Part shown: piece by piece, positions 28,601-40,600 of the stretch
How the letters are laid out: every line of letters begins with the position of its first letter
How positions within the stretch are numbered: the stretch's first letter is position 1
Source of the DNA: Chrysopilus asiliformis
Lineage: Eukaryota > Arthropoda > Insecta > Diptera > Rhagionidae
DNA: 64,000 bases
Direction: 5' to 3'
NCBI GenBank assembly: GCA_964034945.1
Contig: OZ035960.1
Location: forward strand, 13,153,957 to 13,217,956
The notes under the pieces: generated by a model
Told to the model about the DNA's origin: nothing
The model's input: only the letters and a program-made list of their open reading frames with translations
Database searches by the model: none
Made by a program: the position numbers and the translations under genes

Positions 28601-31600
28601 AAACTGTAGAACCTTGACAGGTACACATTGAATAGCAAAATTAATCCCGAAAAGCTTCTAAACATCAAAGATACTTCTCCATTGGTCTCTTTGGCACTAA
28701 ATTTTATTTTAATTAACCTTTGTTCCTTATTTTTTCGAAAGAAAGTAACTCGAAATGATTTTGAAGTGGCGTTATAAATGACCTTTTTAATAATGCTGCT
28801 TATTACCGTGAGTTAAAAAACCATTTTCTTCAAAGTGTTTGTTGCACGTCGTAGTCAAAATGTCTTTCAACCTGAAACTTGAAAGCCATCACAGCCTAGA
28901 GTGACAGTCAAGGTGATCGGCATTTATTAAAATAATTTCTTTCACTCTAATTAATTAAAAATAAAAGTAATTAATGCAAAGCGACAACGGACTACCAGCG
29001 AAATGAAACGTTCACACACATTCAAAGAAACAAAAGTGAAATTTTCGGAATTTGAAACTCTTTAGGAAGTTTGAAGAAAGAACTTTCGTAAATCACTGAA
29101 AGAAAAGCACAATGACAGCCCCTGTGAGACGAAGTGAATTTTATTATTATTGGTTGACTTTTGCAACAATTAACATTAATTCTATTTTCATTGTTGCCTT
29201 CGCAAATACGAGTTTACTACGAAATCCAACACAACCCCCTCCCACCATGAACAAGGTTAAATGAAGAACATTTCATTTATTTGTTTAGAAAGACAAATAC
29301 GATGTACAATTTGTAGAGCAAAAAAAAATTACAAAAATAAAAATAGATACGAGTACTCGTATAATCAAAAGAAAGAGTCATCACAGAGGAAATTCTACAA
29401 AATACGAGGGGTAATTGAAAAGATGTGGGGATGGGAATTCAAAGAACCGAACTTTTTAATTGGCTTTCGCTTTACCAAACTTTTCCAATTACGATTCGTG
29501 ACTTCTAGTAATCGCCAAGGATCAGACGATAAAGGATCAAATGAAATCTCGCGTTATTCCACTTTCGACGAGAAGCAATCTTCAAAACTTCATTGATCAC
29601 TGTACAAAAAAAAAGACCAAAACAAGAACCTTCCAAGATATAATAATGGTTTGCCATTCGTTTCTCCACAGTCATCCTCTAATATCATCTGCCCCCTATT
29701 TTTACCCACCATTTCGATTATATTTGTCGCATTTACCTTAAGACCGTTCTTATAGTAGATAAGTCGAAGCAATCTAATTTTCGAAATCAAGGTAGCTTGG
29801 ACCGAGTCCTTCATTTATCCTGGAACTCCATTATCAAAACGGCTACAATAACCACCACTAATCGAACCAAAAACCATTTCCAATGCCAACCAACGAAACA
29901 AAATTATTGGAAAAAAAAATCTATAAAAACACTGGCAAAATCGAAATATAGCGAAATCCCAGTCTAAACAAATGTATATCCTAAGGTATATGCAATTTAG
30001 CAACACACCAGCAGGCAGCAGTGCTTGGAAGGATTTTCAGAGCGATTTTATTAATAGGACGAATTGAACCCTTTCTTTAGTTATCCATCCACATACAATT
30101 GTTGTTCGTTTATGTGATATAATCATACACACATGAGTAGATACAGAAATTTATTTTAAATACGAATATCTATAGGTGATAATATTTATGTCGATCGAAT
30201 GTCCTTTTCATTATATCGTTGATTCCCTTGACAGGATTTGCTGGAGAGCTGTGCAACTTCGAGTACAACGAGTGCGAATCAAATCCCTGTTTGAACGGTG
30301 GACAATGCAACGATCAGATTGGTGGCTTCGAATGCAAATGTACACGAGGATACACTGGAAAACGATGTCATGTGAAGGTAAGCGACTAATTCTAGGACAT
30401 TTTAATTAATATCACACCTTGGCTTGACGGAAACACATGAAAAGGGGGAGCACGAATACAGACAACCCATTGTTACTCTGCGATGGGTATCTCTAACCAC
30501 CGCCGCCGTACACAATTTCCAGTACAACACATAAATACCACCTACGGTCAGTCTATTGGATAAGGTATTCGGAAACATGCAAAACTCCGTCAATTCGATC
30601 TTAAAATCAGTGCTGTCGTTTACATAAATTATGAAATAAAATAAGTTCAAGGGGGTTAAGACGATGTCAGTTTTAATTCATTGTCGGATATGTTGACTCC
30701 ATTATTCATGGAGCCGCCTATTTTCGGGACAAATTCGAAAATGTGTAAAACAACCGAAAAACTTGCTATAAATATCGGTTGTGATCAACACAAAACTTTC
30801 CTCTCCAATATTTAGTTTTGGAAAAAATAGGCAAAAAAAATACTTTTTCAAATACCTTGATAACCGTTAAAGGTACGAAATTTTGTTATATTCATTTTTT
30901 CCCAAAACTTTTCATAAAACGGTATTTTTTCAAAAAAAAAATGTATGGGAGGTACCCGTTATAGCTACCGTTACTTTTCTAAAAGTTGACAGAAAACTAC
31001 GAATTTTTTAAAACTTGTTTACAAAAAATTTCAAGTCGCTAGGTCAACGCGATCTCGAGTTATTCAAGATACATCCGACGGACAGGACGATAGACAGACT
31101 GATATACAGACCGACAGACAGATCGACAGACAGACCGACAGACAGACCGACAGACAGACCGACAGACCGCCAGACCGACAGACCGACAGACCGACGGACC
31201 GACAGACCGACAGACCGACAGACCGACAGACCGACAGACAGACCGACAGACAGACCGACAGACAGACCGAGAGACAGACCGACAGACAGACCGACAGGCC
31301 GACAGACAAATGCGGGGACATCTTCATAATTTTGCCTGAAACGGATTTCGTACTGATCAGAAACTTTCTACCTGCCCCCGTTCTGGAATCAGTATCCGTC
31401 ATGAATACAATACTTTCCTTCTATAGAAGAGGAAACTAAAAAAAACTTTTTCTAGTTCGGAAGGCAATTGACTTTCATCAGAGGCAACTTTAGAGCGCGT
31501 TTCGGTTAGAAAAATATATTTTCTCTATCGATTTTCGTGCCAAAAAATGTTTTTGTACGGTACCGATTTTGTCACAACATTTCATTTGTAAGATTTGAAA

Positions 31601-34600
31601 AAAAACTGCAACGTGGCGCGAATATGCCAAATAATGGTCCTTATTAATTGCAACGTCTTCGAAATTCCAGGAACTCAGCAGTTTTTTTTTTGCTTTTTTA
31701 AAAAATGTCTTAATATTACCTTTATCGAAATCTAAATGCGCTACTTTTTGATAAATACATTTTTTTTTCAAATATTTCATTTTTGGGCCGTCGTTTGCCT
31801 TCTGTCAAATGTTTGCCCCTTCTGTCAAATGTTTGCCCCTTCTGTCAAATGTTTGCCTTTGTCAGACTAAAAATAAAACACAGTGCCAAGGAGGTCTTTA
31901 TTAGGAGGTCTTCCAAGGAGGTCTTTCCAAGGAGGTCTTTATTATTCAACGGCTAATTCCAAACTGGTCGAACACTGATAGAGTGGAAATGGAGTTGCCT
32001 GATTTCACAGCGATTACACCTTTTTGATTGTAATGAACCAGTAATTAAATTTCTTTAACTATGTGATTTGTCCATCGATTTTCTGGCTTTCGAAATAGCT
32101 GGAATGATACCTCTTGCATAACGCACAGCTTAGCTCGTCGGTTGGGGCGGGTCGCTATTTCTACCATGAAAATCCACAAAAAAAATAATTTTATAGGTAT
32201 CAATATGGGACTGGAGGGCTTGAGAAGAAGAGTTTTTAGGCAATTCACCGCTCCAAGGTAGTCCGAATAAAATTAATAAAAAAAATCAAAAGATTAAAAG
32301 AAAAAAAAATAACAAAAAAATCAAAATAATGAGCCATTGCCCATCAGACAAAATTTCAGAAGAAAAAAAAAAACTTGATAGCTGGAAGAAAAATTTGAAA
32401 TTATGCGCGAGTTTAAATTCACCACCCATTACCTCAAACACCGGGTTCGAGCCTTGATCCCTAAGCCGCCACTCGCTTAGAAATCCCCTTTTTAAAAAAA
32501 AATTACCAAAAAAAATCAAAAATCAACACATTTTTAAGCACTCCGTTCCTCTCATCATTTTTTATCGCCTCTTTCCTTCAACATCGAACAAGAAAACAGA
32601 GCCCCACCTCCGTTTTAAAGGATTAGTTCAACATTTTGAAATTCATTTTTTTTTTTTGTGTTGCAAAAAAAAGTATGAAACGTATTTTTATTTTTTTTTT
32701 TTTTTACAACGTATACTGAAACATATTTTATTTTTTTCTTTATAGCAAAAACATTTAATATAATCTTAAATAAAAATCCTTATTTATCCCTACTAAATTA
32801 TGACTATATAAAAATTTATATAAAAAAAAAAAAACTCAAGACTTAGCTGGCCAGCGTATACGAAGACTTTTCTTTTAAATTTCTTCATTCCCCGATACCA
32901 TATTGTAAAAAATCTGCTTCCGCTGCTCACTGCTGCCGCTGCTCTACAATTTTTGCTACTGCTAACCAATTTTTCTGCTGCCGCTGCTCTACTTTTCTTA
33001 GCCGCTGCTCTACTTTGCCGCTATTCAATTTTTTCTGCTGTCGCTGCTCAATTTTTTTTTTTTCTGCTACCGCTGCTCTACAAAGATCCTGATCGGGCTC
33101 CGCAAAATTTGGTTGTTCAATAAGAAAATCTTTCTTTTCTTTTTCTTTTTACCACATCACACAGATCACGATTCTTTATTTATAGTCCTTTTAATTTTAT
33201 AATTCACAATATTCTTGTTTTTATACTATTAGTTTTTATTATATTTTATACACAAAATTTTTGGTTTAAATTTTAAATTTCTTTTGAACTTTTACAAAAT
33301 TTGTTTCATTTTTTTTTTTATCGTTTTTTTTATTCTTTACCAGCACACAAAAAAAACTAATTCGCGTTTATTTTATTTCACAAAAAAAAACTAAACTATT
33401 AAGTAAAAAAAACCATGAAATTATCACGGACAAAATCAAACAATTTAAATTTTTGGAAAATTTTCCACAAAATATGGAAAATATTTTTTTTTTCTTTTAG
33501 CCCGTACACGATGAAAATCAAATACTTAATAATCGGGGGCAAAGACCCGACTACTATTTATAGAAAAAAAATTTTCTAGAATTTTCCGTTCGTCATTCAT
33601 TTTTTTTATTAAATCAAAGGTAACTGATAAAATAATTACCTGTGGAATCAAAGTAAATTAGATTGCCAGGATATCCAAAAATTTTTCAATCGAAATATTT
33701 TTCTTTGTAATCATTTTTTAATCGAAATATTTTTTTTTGAAACTCCAGATAGTCCGACATTACACCATTCACCACTTTAGACCAACCCTGGTTGGTTAAA
33801 AGGGGCGAAAAAAACGAGGACTATAACATATTCTAACGCCCAATGTGGGGCTCGACCCATGACCCTGAGATAAGATTAACTTTAAGATATTAAACTTATT
33901 TTACTTAACAAGATTTAAATAACTGCCATAGTAATTATTATGATTTTTTTTTTAAAGTTACTAACATTAGTAAAAGAGAGAAAAAAAAATATATTATGCA
34001 TTGAGTGAATAATTAAGTCTAGAGTTTATGTCCTAAGATCTTTTGCATGATATCTACCTATAAATTTGCCTGCTAAATCTTCTACCTCATATAAGGAATT
34101 CCCTATTCGTTTCCGAATTCTACATTTGATAAATTTTTTTGCTAATTTCGCGTTAAACCTCAAAGCAGCATTACTTTGTATGAAATTGCGTCTGAAAAGT
34201 TCTTGTCCGGGTTGGTATACAATTACTCTAGCTCTAAGGTCATACGTTGACTTATTTTGCCTATATGCTTCCTGCAACTTAGCTGAGATTTTGTCTCTAA
34301 TCAGCTGTAACTTATCTGATGGGTTTAAAACTACTATATCCACTTGATTGAGGTTTTCGAGTTTTTTAATCAAAGGATATGTCGACCCATGGGTTATCAT
34401 ATGATTTCCGAAAACAGCGAAATATGGAGAAACACCAATGGACTGATGTATAGTACTACGAAGTGCACAAGCGATATTGCTAATATTGGAATCCCATTTT
34501 CTTTGGTCATCCTTTAAAAATGCCCTAATCGCGGCCAATATTGACCTGTTTACTCTCTCAGATGCGTTAGCCTGAGGTGAATAAATAGCGGTCTTAATGT

Positions 34601-37600
34601 GACAAATGCCATACCTTCCCAAAAAGCTTGCAAATTCTTTAGAGACAAATTGTGATCCATTATCCGAAACTATCTGATTTGGTACACCAAAAATTTGGAA
34701 AATTTCTTTTTCTAGCATCGGAATTATTTGTTTCGCTGTACCTCTACGTAATGGTTTTAACCACACGAATTTAGAAAACTGGTCAAGGACTATCAGTAAA
34801 ACAGTATTACCATTCGTAGATTGAGGATAAGGTCCCATAAGATCTACATACAGTTTTTCGAAAGGACGACTTGTTGTTGCTGGTTGACCCATCAAAGGAC
34901 GTAAGATTTGGTTTGGCGCTTTCGTTTCCTTACACGTGTCACAATTACGAACAAAATTCCGTAACTGTGTTACCATATTTGGCCAGAAATATCTATGACG
35001 ATGACGATACAATGTTTTTGATATACCCCCGTGTGAAGCTAAAGGAGATTCGTGTGCCTGTCTTATTAAGTTTGTCGTAAGTTCTGTCGGGACCCATAGT
35101 TTCCAGGCCAAATCTTCTTGGACCTCACATCCAGACCGAGGGTTGGTGAGTTTGTAGACAAAACCATCAGATACACAGAGATCAGGAAGACGATCTTGGT
35201 TATTTAATACGGTTGATTTAAGCTCATTATACTCTTCGGAAGAAAAACATGGGGAACTTAAATCAACATCAATATCAAGTGATTCTTGAAGTTCTATCTC
35301 CTCTGCATATACTCGTGATAATGCATCTGGTACCACATTCTCACTTCCTCGTCGATGTTCAATCTCGAAATCAAACGCCTGTAACTTCAGCGACCATCGA
35401 GCTAACCGACCACTCAAATCTTTTTGATTCATTAGCCACTTTAAACTTGCGTGGTCTGTGACTATCGTGAATGGGTGACCTTCGACGTATGGACGAAATT
35501 TTTTAACTCCCAAGACAGCAGCGAAACATTCTAGCTCCGTTATACTGTAGTTTCGTTGTGCTGAATTTAATTTTTGCGAAACGTATGCTATTGGTTTCTC
35601 CTGACCCTCCAGATCGTTTTGGCATAATACACAGCCAATTCCAGTGGAACTGGCATCAGTCTGTATTATAAAAGGCCTGGAGTAATCGGGATTGACCAAT
35701 ACAGGAGCCGTTATCAATGCTGTTTTAAGCTTATCAAAACTTTGCTGCGCTTCCTCGGACCAATGGAAGTTACCTGAAGATTTTTTTAAACTATCAGTTA
35801 TGGGTGCAGCAAGATCTGCATAATTGGCAATGAAGCGTCGATACCAGCCAGACATTCCCAAGAACCTGCGGACTTGTTTGACAGTTTTAGGAACTGGAAA
35901 ATCCGCAATGGCAGAGACTTTAGCTGGATCGGTTTTTAAACATCCGTCCCCAACGACAAATCCCAGATATTTAATTTGCTTCATACAAAATTTACTTTTA
36001 GCCATGTTGATAGTGAGTTCAGCTAAACGAAGACATCTTGCAACTTCTTTGAGGACCGATAAATGTGTATCAAAATCCTGAGAAATGATCAGCAAATCAT
36101 CCAAATACACAAAAACGAATTCCCGCATTGATGTGGGCAGAAGTTTAAGGACCTTATCCATAAGACGACACAATCTTTGTCCAGAATTACACAAACCAAA
36201 CGGCATCACCGTAAATTGATAAAGCGGTCTACCGGGAACGGTGAAAGCCGTTTTATCTCTTGACGACTCTGCCAATGGAACCTGCCAAAATGCGTCTTTA
36301 AGATCGATCGCTGAAATAAAACGAGTATCGTGAAGTCTACTCAAATGCCCATCTATATGTGGTAAAGGGTACGCGTCCTTAATTGTAACACGATTGACAC
36401 GTCTCGAGTCCAGACAAAGCCTGTTTTTCCCTGGTTTTCGTACTAGTACGACAGGGGAACTCCAAGCACTATGACTTTCCTCTATTACCCCTAGACTCAA
36501 CATACGATCTAACTCCTCGTATATTAACTTCTGTATCGCCGGCGACACAGGATAATGTTTCTGTTTTACAGGAGTTGCTTCACCGACATCGATTAAGTGT
36601 TCTTCGATTGTTGTTTTTCCCAATCCCAAAACTTCACATGATGGAAATTGCGCAACCACCATTTGAAGACGTTTATGATCTTCTTCGCAAAGATTATGAA
36701 TATTGAGGTCTTCAATTTTAACAGAAGGAGGTTCTATTTCCAAAGAGCTTATATTCGGAAAGATGTTAAACAAACGGCAAAAATCAATACCCAAATAAAG
36801 AGGCTGAGATAATCCAGGAATGATGTAAAAAATTTGTTTCTTTGTGATTTTTCCATACGTGATCGAAACCGAAATGTAACCCTTGATGTCTTGTGAACTA
36901 CCATCCGCGGTTTTAATCGAAGAGTTCATTTTGTGCAATTTGAGTCCAAGTTCATTCAGAATTTCCAAAGATCCCAAACCCAAACAACTGATACTGGCTC
37001 CGGTATCTACCAAACCCGTCATCGACTTTCCATTAATCTGAACTTGAGCGTAAGGTCGATTATCTCCTTGTACCGAAATAATTGAACTTAATACATTTTT
37101 TTTAATTTCATGAATTGTTTTAAACCACTGCTTTAATCTTACACTTGATCGTTTTTTCTTTTTGATTGTGATTTCAGCCAAATCCGAATTTTCCCCAAAA
37201 ATCCTATTACGAATAATTTTATAATTTTGTAATCGAGAATGTAAACTTTTAACTAAAATTTGTTTTGCTTTTTCTTTTGTGTTAATTTCAAATTTTGAGT
37301 CGTTTCCTAAAATTTGGATTGATTCAGAATTTGATTTTATCGATACACTTTCTCCTGAACTTAACGACGATCCGGGTGACTGTTGGACAAACGTTGAGCC
37401 CCGGAGGTTCTCAGGTTTGTCTGTGAGTTTACCGGATTACATTTGGTGCATTCGGGTTTCCTGACATTTTTAGCACCACACGTATAACAAAATACTCTGG
37501 GTGTTGGATCTGGACAGTCAAAGAAACCATGACCAAATTGGTCACAATTCCAACACTTCCACTTAATTTGATTAGCATTTTGCCGATTATTAATCTCAGC

Positions 37601-40600
37601 AACTTCCTGGTTATCTAAATCAAATTCTGCACTGGGCAAATCCAATGAATGAACATTTCTTGTATTTGTATTTGATTTTGAGACAAAATATGAATCGCAA
37701 GAAAGCAGTTGACGTTCTGCACGACGGCAGATATCCTTGAAATGATCAAGATTATCAATTGGCGATGAGAAAATCATGTTAGCAATCTGTGGTTTTATAC
37801 TCTTTCTCAGAATATCCACAAGATGCCTTTCCGGAATGGGGTTTCTCATTTGAATGTGAAGATTTCGGATTTCAAAAACAAAGTCCTCAATAGACTCTCT
37901 AACCGCTTGCTTCCGGCTCATAATAACAGATAACAACTCATAATCTGTCTCCATGTGACGAAATTGATTAAGGACTGCGGATTTTAGCGACTCCCAATCT
38001 AAAATTCTGTGAGTTCTGAGGTAAGACCAATACCACGAATCTGCCCGTCCTGCTAAAAATCTGTGGAAATTTTTGACTATATAATCATTAGGCAACCTAT
38101 CGCGATCACGCAAAGTTTCTAGCCTGAATACAAAATCATTTACTGATAAATTTTGAGATGTCCCGTCAAACTTCAGGGACCAACGTCTAACTGGACTACT
38201 TGGTCGATGTGGCAATTCATTTCGAAAAGATGAGGGAATTCTATACTCATTTCTATCTGGAAAATTTGGCTGCTGGTTCTGCAAATTTAATAAAGCCTGT
38301 GACAAATACTGGACTTCTTTGGACAGTTTTGAAAGATTTAAAGCGTCGTTATTCTGGTTTGTATCAGATGTTAAAGGAATTTGCTCTTCTGGCATTTGTG
38401 AATTTTGATTTGAATGTCTCAGTGGGTTATTTCTATCTGAACTGGGAAATCCATAAAAAGGAGATTCTGTACTAAGCAATGAATTTCGAGTATCAGCCAA
38501 ATTCGAAGTTGTTCGGAGATTTGTATTGTTTTGTAACATAGCAAGTTGAAGACGCAGTTGCTGAATTTCTTGGTCTTTCTCGCTAATAATATTTATGTCT
38601 GGGTCTCGTATTGGAGTGACTGAATTTAATCTAGCTCTACGTATTACGTAATCATGGGGAGAATTATAATCTAACATATTTTCAGCAGCTTGAGATAAAT
38701 TATTGGGGTTATTACTATCTACAAAACGAGGCGGTGTAGCTGTCAGAGGATCTTCGAGACTATCCATATTAATTCTGGTCTGACGCTCACAGTTTCCTCT
38801 AGAATTAGGTTCAAATTCTTGATTTGAAACCTGATGCATTGAAACTGGAGTTCTAGGTAACATTATGACAAAACGATATTAAATAATAATATATTCAATT
38901 AAAAAAATTAGTGAATAAGATAAGTTTATAGTTATATCAATAAAATTAATGAATGACGCTCTTCTGTATTTCACTCAAAAAAAACAATAACAGTCGATAT
39001 ATTTGATTTTCAATTTGCATAGATTAACTTAGTGGGGATATTTTCCTATCCAGTGACGAAAGAACTGCAATCTTCGGAACCAAATTTATCAAAAAAAAAC
39101 TACTAAAATGTGTTGATTTCCGACCTTATCATATATAAATTTTGTCGTCAATAGAGAATTTGAATCGAAAACAAAACCATTTTTCGGACCACATGTGCGA
39201 CTGAATTACACATTTAGTATTTCCTGAAAAATCCTTACCGTATTCGATTCAACTGCCCCATTAAATTATAATAGAATCATATATTCATCCAATGAAGATA
39301 TATTCGATCTGCTTGCTTGACTGGACCAAAAAAAAATCCTTGGTAATTTCCAATCAAGTTATACAAATCTATTCTATTTACGAAATATCTAGCTTCTGTA
39401 ACAACTCAGAAAAGGACAGAACAAATCAGCCCTAAGCCAAATTTTGCTGTTAAACATCTTTTCCTTGATCCCACATTAACTAAAATCTTCGCTCAAATTT
39501 TTCTTCATACTTAATCAATCAAACGCAAAAATAAACTGCAACTTAAAAAGACAAAAAAAAATGATCCAACTAAAAAACTATGAAAACGGACAGACTGATT
39601 TCTAAACGAAATCAATAAACTTGAAAAGACAAACTCAAAAATTGATTAAAGTTTGCCAACGTTGGGCGCCATACTTTTTTTATGTAATGAACCAGTAATT
39701 AAATTTCTTTAACTATGTGATTTGTCCATCGATTTTCTGGCTTTCGAAATAGCTGGAATGATACCTCTTGCATAACGCACAGCTTAGCTCGTCGGTTGGG
39801 GCGGGTCGCTATTTCTACCATAAAAATCCACAAAAAAAATAATTTTATAGGTATCAATATGGGACTGGAGGGCTTGAGAAGAAGAGTTTTTAGGCAATTC
39901 ACCGCTCCAAGGTAGTCCGAATAAAATTAATAAAAAAAATCAAAAGATTAAAAGAAAAAAAAATAACAAAAAAATCAAAATAATGAGCCATTGCCCATCA
40001 GACAAAATTTCAGAAGAAAAAAAAAAACTTGATAGCTGGAAGAAAAATTTGAAATTATGCGCGAGTTTAAATTCACCACCCATTACCTCAAACACCGGGT
40101 TCGAGCCTTGATCCCTAAGCCGCCACTCGCTTAGAAATCCCCTTTTTAAAAAAAAATTACCAAAAAAAATCAAAAATCAACACATTTTTAAGCACTCCGT
40201 TCCTCTCATCATTTTTTATCGCCTCTTTCCTTCAACATCGAACAAGAAAACAGAGCCCCACCTCCGTTTTAAAGGATTAGTTCAACATTTTGAAATTCAT
40301 TTTTTTTTTTGTGTTGCAAAAAAAAGTATGAAACGTATTTTTATTTTTTTTTTTTTTTTACAACGTATACTGAAACATATTTTATTTTTTTCTTTATAGC
40401 AAAAACATTTAATATAATCTTAAATAAAAATCCTTATTTATCCCTACTAAATTATGACTATATAAAAATTTATATAAAAAAAAAAAAACTCAAGACTTAG
40501 CTGGCCAGCGTATACGAAGACTTTTCTTTTAAATTTCTTCATTCCCCGATACCATATTGTAAAAAATCTGCTTCCGCTGCTCACTGCTGCCGCTGCTCTA

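Larger units (their letters stand above)
24701..30234 (+). other. Intron 4 (5.5 kb)
   Basis: GTGGGT to CCCTTGACAG. It holds a 155-bp-period minisatellite, a broken DD41D transposase with an insertion, and a GC-rich miniature element, listed separately. The stretches 24720-26580 and 28400-30230 show no recognised feature. The pair of overlapping open frames near 25685-25975 belongs to no family I know. Confidence 0.85.

Noticed and set aside
31015..31402. Long open frames of PTDR and SVCL repeats on both strands
   Set aside because: They are produced by the GACA-type microsatellite in repeat R1; no unique sequence.
33765..34025. An env gene between pol and the 3' LTR
   Set aside because: Only 261 bp are available and no open frame of useful length exists there.
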